Shown: piece after piece, positions 17,041 to 25,892 of the stretch | Numbering within the stretch: the first letter of the stretch is position 1 | How the letters are laid out: each line of letters starts with the position of its first letter | Origin: Nitrospinota bacterium | GTDB lineage: Bacteria; Nitrospinota; Nitrospinia; Nitrospinales; Nitrospinaceae | Reading direction: 5' to 3' | Length of the DNA: 57,311 nt | NCBI GenBank assembly: GCA_029879645.1 | Contig: JAOUPX010000005.1 | Span: 1 to 57,311, forward strand | The notes under the pieces: model-generated | What the model was told of the DNA's origin: nothing | What the model saw: the letters and a program-made list of their open reading frames with translations, nothing else | The model's database searches: none | Made by a program: the position numbers and the translations under genes

Positions 17041-17664
17041 ATGGCTGAAGAAAAATTGGGAAAAATACCGGATATCAGCTTTCGCGAAGCCGAGGAAATA
17101 GAGCGGTTAGTGCAGGAGGAGGAGCAGAAGGCAGAAGAAAAGATCGGGCAGGCCCATCCCTTTAAAAAATATTTTAATAAAAAACTGTTTATGGGATTGG
17201 GGGTAGTAATGCTTCTAGTCTGGGGCATTACTTGGGGACTGCTGAGTTTCTTTGATAAAAGCGTGAGTCCTCCCCAGGTCTCCACGGTCAAGAAAGAACC
17301 GGTTCAGACTTCTTTGTCCTCCGGGTTTAAGGTTCAGAAACCCAATATTTATCCATTAGAATCATTTTTTGTTCCTATCCATAGCAAAAACCGGGAAACC
17401 GGAAAGTTTCTTCATGTGACCGCCCACTTGGTTTTGAGTCATCGCAAATTACATAAGGACATTGATAAGGTACAGCCTTTGATTCGTCAAAGTGTGTATA
17501 CGCTGCTCAGCCGAAAGGACCTAAAAGACTTTGAAAAAAGCGGCCTTAAAATTGAGGAGAAGATAAAGAGGGAAATTCTGACCACCTCAAACTCCTTTTT
17601 GTTAAGTGGCACGGGAACCATCACCGATATCATTTTTACCGAGTTCGTTGTCAGCCCTTCCTGA
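17041..17664 (+). CDS. fliL: FliL-like flagellar basal-body-associated protein
   Basis: In this 207-residue bitopic protein, a charged, glutamate-rich cytoplasmic N terminus (1-40) precedes one membrane helix (about 49-70). The periplasmic domain has the FliL pattern YPLESFFVPI, FLHVTAHLVLS, IRQSVYTLLSRKDLKDF and a final ITDIIFTEFVV. FliL interacts with the stator ring and supports motor output. The unusually long acidic N terminus differs from typical FliL. It is followed by the small flagellar protein, FliK-like and FlhX-like genes, which supports the assignment. Confidence 0.75.
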   Translation: MAEEKLGKIPDISFREAEEIERLVQEEEQKAEEKIGQAHPFKKYFNKKLFMGLGVVMLLVWGITWGLLSFFDKSVSPPQVSTVKKEPVQTSLSSGFKVQKPNIYPLESFFVPIHSKNRETGKFLHVTAHLVLSHRKLHKDIDKVQPLIRQSVYTLLSRKDLKDFEKSGLKIEEKIKREILTTSNSFLLSGTGTITDIIFTEFVVSPS

Positions 17665-17689
17665 ATGGTCATGAAAACCCGCGCATACC

Positions 17690-17717
17690 TTGACTTCCTG
17701 AGGCAGGGTTGTATATT
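17690..17717 (+). promoter_or_regulatory. promoter before the fliK-like gene set
   Basis: TTGACT (17690-17695), a 16-base spacer and TATATT (17712-17717) form a good sigma-70-type promoter. The predicted start near 17724 leaves about 30 bases of leader before the ATG at 17755. No sigma-54 GG/GC element was seen. Confidence 0.5.
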
Positions 17718-17754
17718 AACTGTGTAAACCTTTAATAAAAAAGTGGTTAATGCC

Positions 17755-18084
17755 ATGCCGGTTATCCAGCCCACCAATCTGCAACAGGTTTTACAGATGA
17801 GTTCTGCTGTGGAAAAAGTGCAGACTCAGCAGGTTCAACACCTTGCCGCCGATCAAATCCAGGATCAGGAGCGCGATTTACTGGATGAAGTCAAACGTAC
17901 TGAATTGCAAGACCCTGAAGAATCCAATCCGACAGAACCCACCCACCCCGATGGCAGCGGTCGTCGTCGCCGCCTCCGTATCAAGAAATCCGTCGAAAAG
18001 GCCGATATAATAGAAGAAAGGGACATGTCACCCAAGGGGCCTGCAGAAGGCAGTCAGGGGACCCATCTAGACATTGTGGTTTAA
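17755..18084 (+). CDS. small flagellar-cluster protein of unknown function
   Basis: The 109-residue hydrophilic protein has no signal or membrane helix. The N terminus (MPVIQPTNLQQVLQMSSAVEKVQ) is glutamine-rich and predicted helical. The middle has an Arg run (GSGRRRRLRIKK) and the end is HLDIVV. Similar small proteins occur just before fliK in delta-proteobacterial flagellar loci, to my recollection, without a known role. The ATG at 17755 is preferred; a GTG at 17743 in frame would add four residues. It lies 20 bases before the FliK-like gene. Confidence 0.6.
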   Translation: MPVIQPTNLQQVLQMSSAVEKVQTQQVQHLAADQIQDQERDLLDEVKRTELQDPEESNPTEPTHPDGSGRRRRLRIKKSVEKADIIEERDMSPKGPAEGSQGTHLDIVV

Positions 18085-18104
18085 CCCAAAACTTTACCCG
18101 GCCT

Positions 18105-19778
18105 ATGTTGTCCGAAAATCTTTCCCCCAATTCTCTTCGCCCCATATTTTCAAACGCCCTGTCGTTGAAACTGGAAACGATCAAGCTGGATGTGTTTGTC
18201 CGGAACTTTTCCACAGGCCAGATTCTGCCGGGGAAAGTGGTTCACGTTCTGCCGGAGCAAAAGGCGGTGGTGGAGTTTCAGGGAGAAAAGCTTTTGCTGC
18301 AATTTGCGCGGCCGGTTTCTCAAGGCCAAAGCATTACCGTAAAAATTGAACAAACCCATCCCAGCCCTATCCTGAAATTGATCGAGCCATCTGTATCTCC
18401 CGTGTCATCTCAAAAAACGGCAACCGGTGAATCCTTAAAGACCACTGAGATTTCAAATTCCAATACATCTGCTTCCGTTTCATCAGACAAAACGACACTG
18501 CTAAGCCGTGGCTCTCAACCGATCCCGGACTCTCAGGAGCCAATCCGAAACTCTGAATCTATTCCGTTAACTCGCGAATCACTTCGAGCATCTGGAAACG
18601 AAAAAAATGGTCATTCCCAATCGTTGAATAAAACCATTGGGGAAATCTTCAGTAAATCGGAATTGAAAAATTTGGGTATTGACGATGGGCAAAAAGTGAG
18701 AGCAGAAGTGATTCAAGTGACCGACCGCCAAACTGTTCAGGTGCGTCTGGGGAAAAATTTGATAACCGTAAAGAATACCTTTTTTCCCAGACTGCAACCT
18801 GGAGAGACGGTATCTCTGCAGATCAAATCGATTTCTGCCGGAAAATATGTATTCGAATTGGAGGCCTTACCAGTTCCACCGTGCAGTAACCGTTCCCTGT
18901 CGGATTTATCTATTCTTAAAAATTATCTGCCGGGCCGGCAATCCATCGTTGAGATGCTTTCTGTTCTCAAGGAAGCGTTTCTGGACCATTCTGTTGGACA
19001 ACTCAAAGCCTTGAAAATTGATCAGGCCTCCATGGAGCAACTGCAAGCCAATCTTCAAAGATTAGTGGCAAGAGAATCCAAAACTCCGGAGGCGTCGCAA
19101 TTAAGAGAAATTTTAGATCGAAGCGGATTTCACTATGAAGCCAAAGTTAAGGAATTTGTATCCGCACCGACCGTTGCCAATAGAGACCGACTGCTTGAAA
19201 ACGATCTGAAAGGGCAGTTGATGCGCCTGGCCAGGGAGTTGGAGCAGGTTTCCCCGGCCTCTGTGGAAAATACCGCATCCAATAAATGGATAGGGAAACT
19301 GATTGCTCAAGTTAATCAGGCCATAAGCAATATTGAATTACAGCAATTGACACATCATTTCTCCAGGGAAGTGCAACAGCCCTTATTGTTGCACCTTCCC
19401 GAAAATCTCATGGGAGAGGAAGATCGATTCAAGATTTATATTCTTCCCGATCAGGGGGGTGGGAATCATCAGGAACCCGATCTTCAGAATCGTGTGTTTA
19501 ATCTGGTGTTTTTGTTGAACCTTTCGGTCCTGGGAGATTTAAGAATAGAGACCCGGATTTATAAAGAAGAAATAGCCATTCAAATTACCGGATCCAACCC
19601 CAATGCCGTGGCCTTTATCCAGGCCCATGTTCCGGAACTTGAAAAGCCGTTGCGCGAGGAAGGTTTTTCTCTTTCGGTGAGTACCCGGCACGAGGAAGAA
19701 GTTTCAATGGAAATTGCCGGCGGTCTGGATCAATTATTGATCAATAACCCCTTGCAGTTGGTGGATGTTAAAACATGA
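18105..19778 (+). CDS. fliK: FliK-like flagellar hook-length control protein
   Basis: The 557-residue protein has three parts: an N-terminal folded region (1 to about 90), a low-complexity Ser/Thr/Gln-rich linker (about 100-185), and a C-terminal part. Near the end it carries the Flg_hook pattern LGDLRIETRIYKEEIAIQI with ELEKPLREEGFSLSVSTR. FliK measures hook length and switches export specificity through FlhB. The central region (about 190-260, VRAEVIQVTDRQTVQVRLG) looks like an extra beta domain. The stop overlaps the following FlhX-like gene by four bases. The sequence is divergent, so the call relies on the C-terminal motif and context. Confidence 0.7.
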   Translation: MLSENLSPNSLRPIFSNALSLKLETIKLDVFVRNFSTGQILPGKVVHVLPEQKAVVEFQGEKLLLQFARPVSQGQSITVKIEQTHPSPILKLIEPSVSPVSSQKTATGESLKTTEISNSNTSASVSSDKTTLLSRGSQPIPDSQEPIRNSESIPLTRESLRASGNEKNGHSQSLNKTIGEIFSKSELKNLGIDDGQKVRAEVIQVTDRQTVQVRLGKNLITVKNTFFPRLQPGETVSLQIKSISAGKYVFELEALPVPPCSNRSLSDLSILKNYLPGRQSIVEMLSVLKEAFLDHSVGQLKALKIDQASMEQLQANLQRLVARESKTPEASQLREILDRSGFHYEAKVKEFVSAPTVANRDRLLENDLKGQLMRLARELEQVSPASVENTASNKWIGKLIAQVNQAISNIELQQLTHHFSREVQQPLLLHLPENLMGEEDRFKIYILPDQGGGNHQEPDLQNRVFNLVFLLNLSVLGDLRIETRIYKEEIAIQITGSNPNAVAFIQAHVPELEKPLREEGFSLSVSTRHEEEVSMEIAGGLDQLLINNPLQLVDVKT

Positions 19779-20074
19779 GCCGAAGAAAAAATAAAAACCT
19801 GAAATCCGCGGTAGCTCTGAAATATCATACTCAAAAGGATTCAGCTCCCAAAGTAACCGCCAAAGGGGAAGGATTAGTTGCGGAGCGTATCATTCAGTTG
19901 GCCCAGGAAAATCAAGTGCCGATAAAAGAAGATCCGGATCTGGTTCAAATTTTATCGCAGGTAGACATCAATCAGGAAATCCCACCTTCGGTATACAAGG
20001 TAGTGGCTGAACTTCTGGCATTTGTTTACAAAATGAACAACCAATACCAAAGCTTGCCCAAAAACCCTACCTGA
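19775..20074 (+). CDS. FlhB C-terminal-like protein (FlhX type)
   Basis: The 99-residue protein resembles the cytoplasmic tail of the export-gate protein FlhB/YscU: AVALKYHTQ, APKVTAKGEGLVAERIIQLAQENQVPI and EIPPSVYKVVAELLAFVYKM. The NPTH autocleavage motif of FlhB is absent, as in stand-alone FlhX (YlqH-like) proteins, which can stand in for cleaved FlhB tail. It overlaps the end of the FliK-like gene (ATGA), fitting a joint role in substrate-specificity switching. Confidence 0.8.
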   Translation: MSRRKNKNLKSAVALKYHTQKDSAPKVTAKGEGLVAERIIQLAQENQVPIKEDPDLVQILSQVDINQEIPPSVYKVVAELLAFVYKMNNQYQSLPKNPT

Positions 20075-20143
20075 CTCTTTTTCAGGAGTTTTCGAATGGG
20101 ATTTTGCATCTCTCTGTTCCCTAGATGAAATAGATTAAATCGA

Positions 20144-20172
20144 TTGACTCCCTTAATTCGGTTTGTTATCCT
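20144..20172 (+). promoter_or_regulatory. candidate promoter for the MltD-like gene
   Basis: TTGACT (20144-20149), 17 bases, TATCCT (20167-20172). The predicted start near 20179 gives a leader of about 150 bases. The leader holds AGGAG at 20296-20300 in front of a three-codon GTG frame that ends just before the MltD start. Confidence 0.4.
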
Positions 20173-20326
20173 TTAAAAACAAGACTTTGGAAGTATCTCT
20201 ATTTAAGTTTTTAAGTTCTTGCTCAATCGCAAAACTTTGTTGAACTGACTGGGCGATTCTGCTGAAATTGCGTTTTTCCTGTCGAAGTCCAGACTAGGAG
20301 AAACGATTTTGTGAAAGACTAATAAT

Positions 20327-22570
20327 TTGTTAAAAAATATCACCATCAGACTACTGACTATCCTTTCGTTGTTATGGATAGGTATTTCACCCGCCTTCGC
20401 CACTTTCCCCGGCGAACTCAACAATACCGATGATTTTGATTTCACCGTTCCCGTAGGCCTTGAAAGCAGAGTTGATTTCTGGAAAAAGGTTTACACTCAA
20501 TATTCGACCCGGCACGTCATAATCCACGATCAAGATAACCTCGATATAATTTATGATGTCGTTTATATGGGTGATGAGACTTTATCGTCAAGGGCACGAA
20601 ACCGAAAATTAAGGCCTCATCTCAATAAATATAAGACCATTCTGCGCAAACTGGCTCGAATTAAAAATATTATCGACCTGACGCCCGAAGAAGAACGTGT
20701 TTACCGGATGGTCAAGGGTGATTTTCTTAAGGCTTCCAGGAATCTGCGTACCCAACTTGGCCAGAGTGACCGCTTTGGAGAGGGTTTAAGGAAATCCGGT
20801 CGTTACATGAAGGATATAAAAAGAATTTTCAAGGAGGAAGGGGTTCCGGAAGAGCTTGCGGTATTACCTCATGTGGAGTCATCCTTCCAATTGAATGCCT
20901 ATTCCAGCGCCGGAGCGGCAGGAATCTGGCAGTTTACCCGAAGCACGGGCCGTCTTTATATGAACGTGGGTTATGAGGTGGATGAGCGTCGTGATCCTTT
21001 AATTGCCGCGAGAGCCGCCGCCAGGCTTTTGAAATATAATTATCAGGAGTTGAACAACTGGCCATTGGCCATCACTGCCTACAACCATGGCGTCAATGGC
21101 ATGAGGCGGGCAGCCAAGAGGCATGGCGCTGATATTCTCAGTGTGATTGAGAATTATCGGAGCCGAAGGTTTGGGTTTGCTTCCAAAAACTTTTTCTGTG
21201 AATTCATGGCCGCGCTGGAAGTAACCCGCAATCCCCGCCAGTATTTCCCGGGTATCGTGATAAATGATCCGGTGGAAATGGTTGAGTTCCCTATTGAGGA
21301 TTATGTGCACGTTTCCACTTTAGAAAAGTATTTTGGGATGACACGGGAGGAAATTGCGCAATACAATCCTTCATTAAGGCGTCCAGTGGTTTCGGGAAAA
21401 AAGAGAATACCCAAGGATTACGTCTTTAAGGCCCCGGCCGATCGGGATTGGGATTTTGATGAAATGTATGCTTCCATTCCGGAAGATTTGAAATTCGAAA
21501 AGCAGGTCAGGGTACGTTGGTATACCGTTCAATGGGGAGATAACCTGAGTACCATAGCCCGCCGCCTGGGAACTTCGGTTTGGAAATTAAAGGAGTTGAA
21601 CCAGATTCGCGGCAACCGTATTTATCGGGGGCAGGTGCTGGAAATCCCAGGAAAATCTTATAAGGGGAGTTCAGAGGGAAGTTCAGAAGCGCAGGTCGTT
21701 GAAGTGGTCGAAACTCAACCCGACTGGAGTCAAGTCGAAATTCCTGAAGGCCTGGAAACCATTAAATACCGCGTTCGACGGAAAGACACCCTTACCCGAA
21801 TCGCCCGCAAGTTTAAGGTTCATGTCAGCGTTTTAGCCAAAATGAATAAGATGGATGACCCGCACTCGCTTCGTCCGGGGCAGGCCATTGAGGTTCCCAA
21901 GCCTGGAACCGATTTCGAGGTCCAACTGGCTTCCGCCGCGTCGGCTAAGGAGACCCCCGCTGAAACTCCAAAGCTTGAAGTAGAGATGAGCGAGGTGGAG
22001 ACTGGCGAAAATACGGTTGTCGCCAGCACCACGGAACCTTTGGAAAAAAGCTTAAAGGTGGAAACGACTCTGTCCAGCTTTGCTGAAACTTTTCAAATGA
22101 ACAAAAACCGCCACGCATTTCGACCGGTAAAGATGGTTTCGGATAATGCCGAGGATTATCGCGTAGGCTTGGTTAAGATCGATTTTGATGAAACGCTGAG
22201 CCATATTGCGGATTGGGCCCGGTTGTCAGTCAGGGAATTGCGGCGTCTCAATAATTTGAGAAGAAGGGGAAGTCGTATAAGTGTCAATCAATCGATCAAA
22301 GTTCCATTTCGCCGAACCACCCCAGAAGAATTCGAACAGAAGCGGCAGGAGTACCACAAGGCCATCCAGGAAGATTTTTTTGGGAATTATCAGGTTGAGA
22401 AATTGGTAACCCGAAAACTGAAACGCGGTGAGACTCTTTGGGAAATATGTAATAATGTTTATTCAATTCCGTTTTGGCTTCTCAGCAACTATAATCCCGA
22501 TAAAGACATCAATTCCATCTCTATTGGCGAAACAATTACCATTCCGATTCTTACCGATACACCTTCCTGA
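20327..22570 (+). CDS. mltD: MltD-type membrane-bound/secreted lytic transglycosylase with LysM repeats
   Basis: The 747-residue peptidoglycan-cleaving enzyme has a signal peptide ending SPAFA|TF. The GH23 catalytic domain has E184 (LPHVESSFQLNAYS), then GAAGIWQFTRSTGR and ITAYNHGVNGMRRA. Four LysM-type modules follow: WYTVQWGDNLSTIARRLG, KYRVRRKDTLTRIARKF, VKIDFDETLSHIADW and TRKLKRGETLWEICN. E. coli MltD is a shorter lipoprotein; here there is no lipobox. The TTG start at 20327 is chosen because it places the signal peptide at the very N terminus; its ribosome site is weak. The gene converges with the M14 gene, stops two bases apart. Confidence 0.85.
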   Translation: MLKNITIRLLTILSLLWIGISPAFATFPGELNNTDDFDFTVPVGLESRVDFWKKVYTQYSTRHVIIHDQDNLDIIYDVVYMGDETLSSRARNRKLRPHLNKYKTILRKLARIKNIIDLTPEEERVYRMVKGDFLKASRNLRTQLGQSDRFGEGLRKSGRYMKDIKRIFKEEGVPEELAVLPHVESSFQLNAYSSAGAAGIWQFTRSTGRLYMNVGYEVDERRDPLIAARAAARLLKYNYQELNNWPLAITAYNHGVNGMRRAAKRHGADILSVIENYRSRRFGFASKNFFCEFMAALEVTRNPRQYFPGIVINDPVEMVEFPIEDYVHVSTLEKYFGMTREEIAQYNPSLRRPVVSGKKRIPKDYVFKAPADRDWDFDEMYASIPEDLKFEKQVRVRWYTVQWGDNLSTIARRLGTSVWKLKELNQIRGNRIYRGQVLEIPGKSYKGSSEGSSEAQVVEVVETQPDWSQVEIPEGLETIKYRVRRKDTLTRIARKFKVHVSVLAKMNKMDDPHSLRPGQAIEVPKPGTDFEVQLASAASAKETPAETPKLEVEMSEVETGENTVVASTTEPLEKSLKVETTLSSFAETFQMNKNRHAFRPVKMVSDNAEDYRVGLVKIDFDETLSHIADWARLSVRELRRLNNLRRRGSRISVNQSIKVPFRRTTPEEFEQKRQEYHKAIQEDFFGNYQVEKLVTRKLKRGETLWEICNNVYSIPFWLLSNYNPDKDINSISIGETITIPILTDTPS

Positions 22571-22572
22571 TC

Positions 22573-23370
22573 TTATTGACTATTGACGGATCCGCCCTCC
22601 AACGCAGCCTGTATGGCTTTTAAATGGGCTTTGACGCGGATGTCCATTGGCAGGGCAGGGGAAGTTTCCAGCGTAAACACACGGCTACAGCCTTGTTTGA
22701 AGGCATAAATCGCCATAGGCCACCACTCCATTTCATCTGGCTCGGATAAACGGCTCAGCAGCCCCCGGTCCGCCTCAATTCCTTCTATATCTTCCGCCGG
22801 GTTGATTGGATGAATCGCTGCCACTTCATTAAGAATATCTCTTCCTAAAGAAGAAAGTACGGGTCCATGATCTTTCTGGTATAGATAATAACCGGGGCTG
22901 TCCACATCTTCATGTAGTTCCAAGTCCAAATCATAGGGTTGTTCCAATACCGATTTAACAAACTCCACTTCCCGAGGGACCTTGGCTTCCCTGAACATGC
23001 GATTTAAATCAATATCGTCCCGGTTGTTGCGAGTTCCGGTCTCGAATCCTGTAGGATTGATACAAGGTAGAAGAGTGAACTCCCAGTTCTTTATAAAATT
23101 TTTATAAAGTTTGTTTTCAAGGAAAGCGCATATGGTTTCCACGCCTGCTGGTTCGTCTCCATGAATACCTCCGGAAATAAGAATTCGATGAGGATTCCCT
23201 TTGCCAATAACAACCTGAATCAGAGGGTAATCTTTCTCTTCGCCTGGGATTGTTCCCAGCTCATTGAGTTCTCCCACTCGATTGAGGGAGGCCTTGATGC
23301 GGGTAACCACGCTATTAAAATTTCTAGTGGGCATATGATTTATAGATGGTAGATACTGCGGGTGATTCAC
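22573..23370 (-). CDS. M14 zinc carboxypeptidase / succinylglutamate desuccinylase-like protein
   Basis: The 265-residue M14-fold protein has zinc ligands H70 and E73 (GGIHGDEPAG) and H153 (LELHEDVD), a substrate-binding region NPTGFETGTRNNRDDIDLNR, and a possible catalytic E235 (FTLETSPA). Family members include succinylglutamate desuccinylase, aspartoacylase and murein-peptide amidases; the substrate is not evident. There is no signal peptide, so it is cytoplasmic. The GTG start overlaps the nth stop (GTGA); an ATG at 23334 would shorten it by 12 residues. Murein-peptide recycling would fit the nearby transglycosylase, but this is only context. Confidence 0.75.
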   Translation of the reverse strand: MNHPQYLPSINHMPTRNFNSVVTRIKASLNRVGELNELGTIPGEEKDYPLIQVVIGKGNPHRILISGGIHGDEPAGVETICAFLENKLYKNFIKNWEFTLLPCINPTGFETGTRNNRDDIDLNRMFREAKVPREVEFVKSVLEQPYDLDLELHEDVDSPGYYLYQKDHGPVLSSLGRDILNEVAAIHPINPAEDIEGIEADRGLLSRLSEPDEMEWWPMAIYAFKQGCSRVFTLETSPALPMDIRVKAHLKAIQAALEGGSVNSQ

Positions 23371-23999
23371 ATTTGTTTTTCGGAGAATTCACATTCCCGT
23401 GAAATGACACAGTTGGAACATAAATAATTCTTTGCCTTGCACACATAGCGACCATGAAGTATGAGGAAATGGTGCGCCTGCTTCAGCCATTTTTTCGGTG
23501 TAACCTCGAGTAACTTTTTCTCTGTCTCCAAAACATTCCTGCCGGGAGCGAGTCCGGTGCGGTTGGCAAGGCGGTAGACATGAGTATCGACTGCAATGGT
23601 GGGCTCTCCAAATCCTTCGTTTAACACGACGTTGGCGGTTTTGCGCCCGACCCCGGGAAGGCTTTCAAGTGCCTCCCTGTTTCCGGGGACCTGGCCCTCA
23701 AATTTTTCAAGTAGGATGCTACAGGTTTTGATAATATTTTTAGCTTTGGTCGGGGCCAGTCCAATGGTCTGGATTGAATTTCTGAGTTTGGTTTCACCGA
23801 GAGCCAGCAGGGCTTCTGGCGTGGGATGGTCACCGAACAACGCAGAAGTAACGGCATTGACTGATTTGTCGGTCGCTTGGGCGCTTAAAATTACTGCAAT
23901 CAGCAATTGGAAGTGATTTTCATAAACCAACTCTGTTTGCGCATCGGGGATACTTCGGTGCAACTTTTCGTAAATTTTGTGAACCGTTTTAGAATCCAA
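23367..23999 (-). CDS. nth: endonuclease III
   Basis: Base-excision-repair DNA glycosylase/AP lyase acting on oxidised pyrimidines. The 210-residue protein has the helix-hairpin-helix LPGVGRKTANVVL with catalytic K120 and D138 (AVDTHVYR), the same numbering as the E. coli enzyme. The [4Fe-4S] motif C-x6-C-x2-C-x5-C (CKAKNYLCSNCVISREC) is at the end. The start is TTG at 23999 without a clear ribosome site; no ATG exists before the conserved region, so the exact start is uncertain. It is four bases into overlap with the M14 gene downstream. Confidence 0.95.
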   Translation of the reverse strand: MDSKTVHKIYEKLHRSIPDAQTELVYENHFQLLIAVILSAQATDKSVNAVTSALFGDHPTPEALLALGETKLRNSIQTIGLAPTKAKNIIKTCSILLEKFEGQVPGNREALESLPGVGRKTANVVLNEGFGEPTIAVDTHVYRLANRTGLAPGRNVLETEKKLLEVTPKKWLKQAHHFLILHGRYVCKAKNYLCSNCVISRECEFSEKQM

Positions 24000-24065
24000 G
24001 GGATTATTGGGGTGGAATAGTAACCAAATCTAAAACTATTAGATGCAGAGAGCAGGAAGAGCGAT

Positions 24066-24812
24066 TTATTTTATGCTACGCGCACACCGAACGCCGACCA
24101 GGAATGATTCCGTGGCATCTGCCATTCCTGGATGACGGCTACCCACTCGAATTAAAAAATCGTCGTCCGTCCATGAGCCGCCTCGGATCACATGATGGCT
24201 CCGTCTGTCTTTCGGCCCTTTTGGGTTATTTTGGGGGCTTTTTTCATAATAAGTTGGCGAGTACCAGTCCGACGTCCATTCCCAGACACTTCCCAGCATA
24301 TTATGCAGACCCCAGGTGTTGGGTTTTTTGCTTTTTACAGGATGAGGTGTCCGAAGCGAGTTGGTGGTATACCAGACATAATCGTTAATATTTCCCGATC
24401 CCCATGGAAACTCAGTCTGGCTTCCGGCGCGCGCGGCGTATTCCCATTCGGCTTCTGTTGGCAGTCTCTTGCCCTGTGCTTGGCAAAAGGTTACTGCATC
24501 CTGGTATCGGACATGATCGGCCGGCCAATCATCATTAAACAGTTTGGCTGGATTCCGGCCCATAATTTCCTTGAATTGTTTTTGGGAAGCCTCATATTTG
24601 TCGAGATAAAACGAATCCAGGCACACCTTATGAACAGGACGTTCGCGGTCATTTGGCTCATGGTCGAAGTATTGACGGACTTCGGGGGTTCCCATTTGAA
24701 AGCATCCCTTTGGTATTTTGACCATATCCACCGGATTTTGTTCGGCCTGGGATAGTGCGGGAAACGATAAAAGAAGTTTTATGATGATAGCGGCAAAAAT
24801 CAGTTGTTTCAT
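24066..24812 (-). CDS. secreted SUMF1/FGE-fold protein, probably non-catalytic as FGE
   Basis: The 248-residue protein has a signal peptide (MKQLIFAAIIIKLLLSFPAL then SQAEQ) and one formylglycine-generating-enzyme-sulfatase fold: MVKIPKGCFQMGTPE, LDSFYLDKYEASQKQF, RLPTEAEWEYAARAGSQ, GSVWEWTSDWYSP, VIRGGSW and VGVRCARS. The cysteine pair that makes true FGEs active (the CYRYRCAAR region in eukaryotic FGE) has no counterpart between GGSW and the final RCARS. So it is likely one of the many SUMF1-fold proteins of other function. The ATG at 24812 is chosen over 24860 because it starts the signal peptide. No sulfatase gene is nearby. Confidence 0.8.
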   Translation of the reverse strand: MKQLIFAAIIIKLLLSFPALSQAEQNPVDMVKIPKGCFQMGTPEVRQYFDHEPNDRERPVHKVCLDSFYLDKYEASQKQFKEIMGRNPAKLFNDDWPADHVRYQDAVTFCQAQGKRLPTEAEWEYAARAGSQTEFPWGSGNINDYVWYTTNSLRTPHPVKSKKPNTWGLHNMLGSVWEWTSDWYSPTYYEKSPQNNPKGPKDRRSHHVIRGGSWTDDDFLIRVGSRHPGMADATESFLVGVRCARSIK

Positions 24813-24938
24813 GTGCAAAATTGTACTTTTACTGTAGAAAATGTCAAGGAAGGGATTCATAAAATGAGGATAAATCTTTTATAGCCATTCCTTTTCATTT
24901 AAACTGAATATATCTGAAACCACAAGAATACGATACCC

Positions 24939-25865
24939 ATGACGAAAAAAATTATCTTTTTTCAGCTGATATTCATAGCCTTATTGATTTTAATGCCTAT
25001 TTCTGAAGTTTTTGCCGCTCCTGCGTTTTATAAAAAAAAGGTACAAGTTCAACCTTTTCAAAATCCTCCGGGATGGGTAGGTACGTATAATCCGGGAGCG
25101 TTGATTTCGGATCTGCTCAAAGATAAATTGGCTCAACAGCAAAACGTAAATCTGGTCAGCTTTTTGAGCCCGGGGTCCCAGAAAAGAAATGGCAATGAAG
25201 GCACTTCGGCTCAGATAATTATCACGGGGCAGATTATCAAATATCGACCTGCGTTGCCGGTTAAACTTGAAAGCACTAAAACTGAAAAGAAAATGTCTCA
25301 TTCGGCAGAGGCCGAGATCCAGTTCCAAATTTTTCAGGGGCAAACACGGCGATTAATGACTGAGTTTGTAATTAATGAAAAAACTTCCGATGGTGAATTC
25401 CCCCTGGGTTACTCGCAAAGCTCTTTAAATCTGAAAAGTTCTGATTTCAAGGATACCTTCATGGGCAAAGTGCTGAGCCGAATGGCGGATCAGGTGATTC
25501 CCGGAATTGTGGAGTATCTGGATCAGATCCCTCTAGACGGCCAGGTGATTGCCGTTGAGAAAGAGGAAGAGCAGATGATTATTAATGTCGGCGAAAAAAG
25601 TGGTGTTGAAATCCGTGATGAATTTACTGTTTACAGTGTCGATGTCAATTACCCAGATCCCCTGTATCATGAGGATATCGGTGACCGTCTGACTAAAATG
25701 GGCGTGGTGCGGGTTATCAATGTCCAAGAAGGATTTGCCGAAGCCGTCATAATGGCGGGTGGAGATTTTATTAAAGGTAATCTGGTGCGTTCCAAGAAAA
25801 TTAAACCCCTCCCGAAGGTACTGAATAATTCAGCAGGCACTTTCAATTTCCCGTTAGCCCGATAA
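24939..25865 (+). CDS. secreted FlgT-like / CsgG-like protein
   Basis: The 308-residue protein has a signal peptide ending EVFAAPA. The middle part resembles the CsgG/FlgT_M nucleotide-fold type (VQPFQNPPGWVGTYNPGALISDLLKDKL, then IITGQIIKYRP). The C-terminal part has the FlgT_C pattern DGQVIAVEKEEEQMIINVGEKSGVEIRDEFTVYS, followed by MGVVRVINVQEGFAEAVI. FlgT is a sheath or H-ring protein of polar flagella in Vibrio; related proteins of unknown role are common. It stands alone between a SUMF1-fold gene and carB and converges with carB. A motor-ring role is possible given the flagellar genes 5 kb away. Confidence 0.6.
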   Translation: MTKKIIFFQLIFIALLILMPISEVFAAPAFYKKKVQVQPFQNPPGWVGTYNPGALISDLLKDKLAQQQNVNLVSFLSPGSQKRNGNEGTSAQIIITGQIIKYRPALPVKLESTKTEKKMSHSAEAEIQFQIFQGQTRRLMTEFVINEKTSDGEFPLGYSQSSLNLKSSDFKDTFMGKVLSRMADQVIPGIVEYLDQIPLDGQVIAVEKEEEQMIINVGEKSGVEIRDEFTVYSVDVNYPDPLYHEDIGDRLTKMGVVRVINVQEGFAEAVIMAGGDFIKGNLVRSKKIKPLPKVLNNSAGTFNFPLAR

Positions 25866-25869
25866 TTTG

Positions 25870-25892
25870 TCCTGAAAATTTTGGTTTCAGGA
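25870..25892. terminator. hairpin between convergent genes, possible bidirectional terminator
   Basis: TCCTGAAA (25870-25877) and TTTCAGGA (25885-25892) form a perfect 8-bp stem with a seven-base loop, covering the carB stop and the end of the FlgT-like gene. No long T-run follows on either strand, so termination strength is doubtful. Confidence 0.35.

Noticed and set aside
20311-20322. three-codon GTG frame behind AGGAG before mltD
   Set aside because: It is too short to judge; it may only reflect a poorly placed ribosome site.
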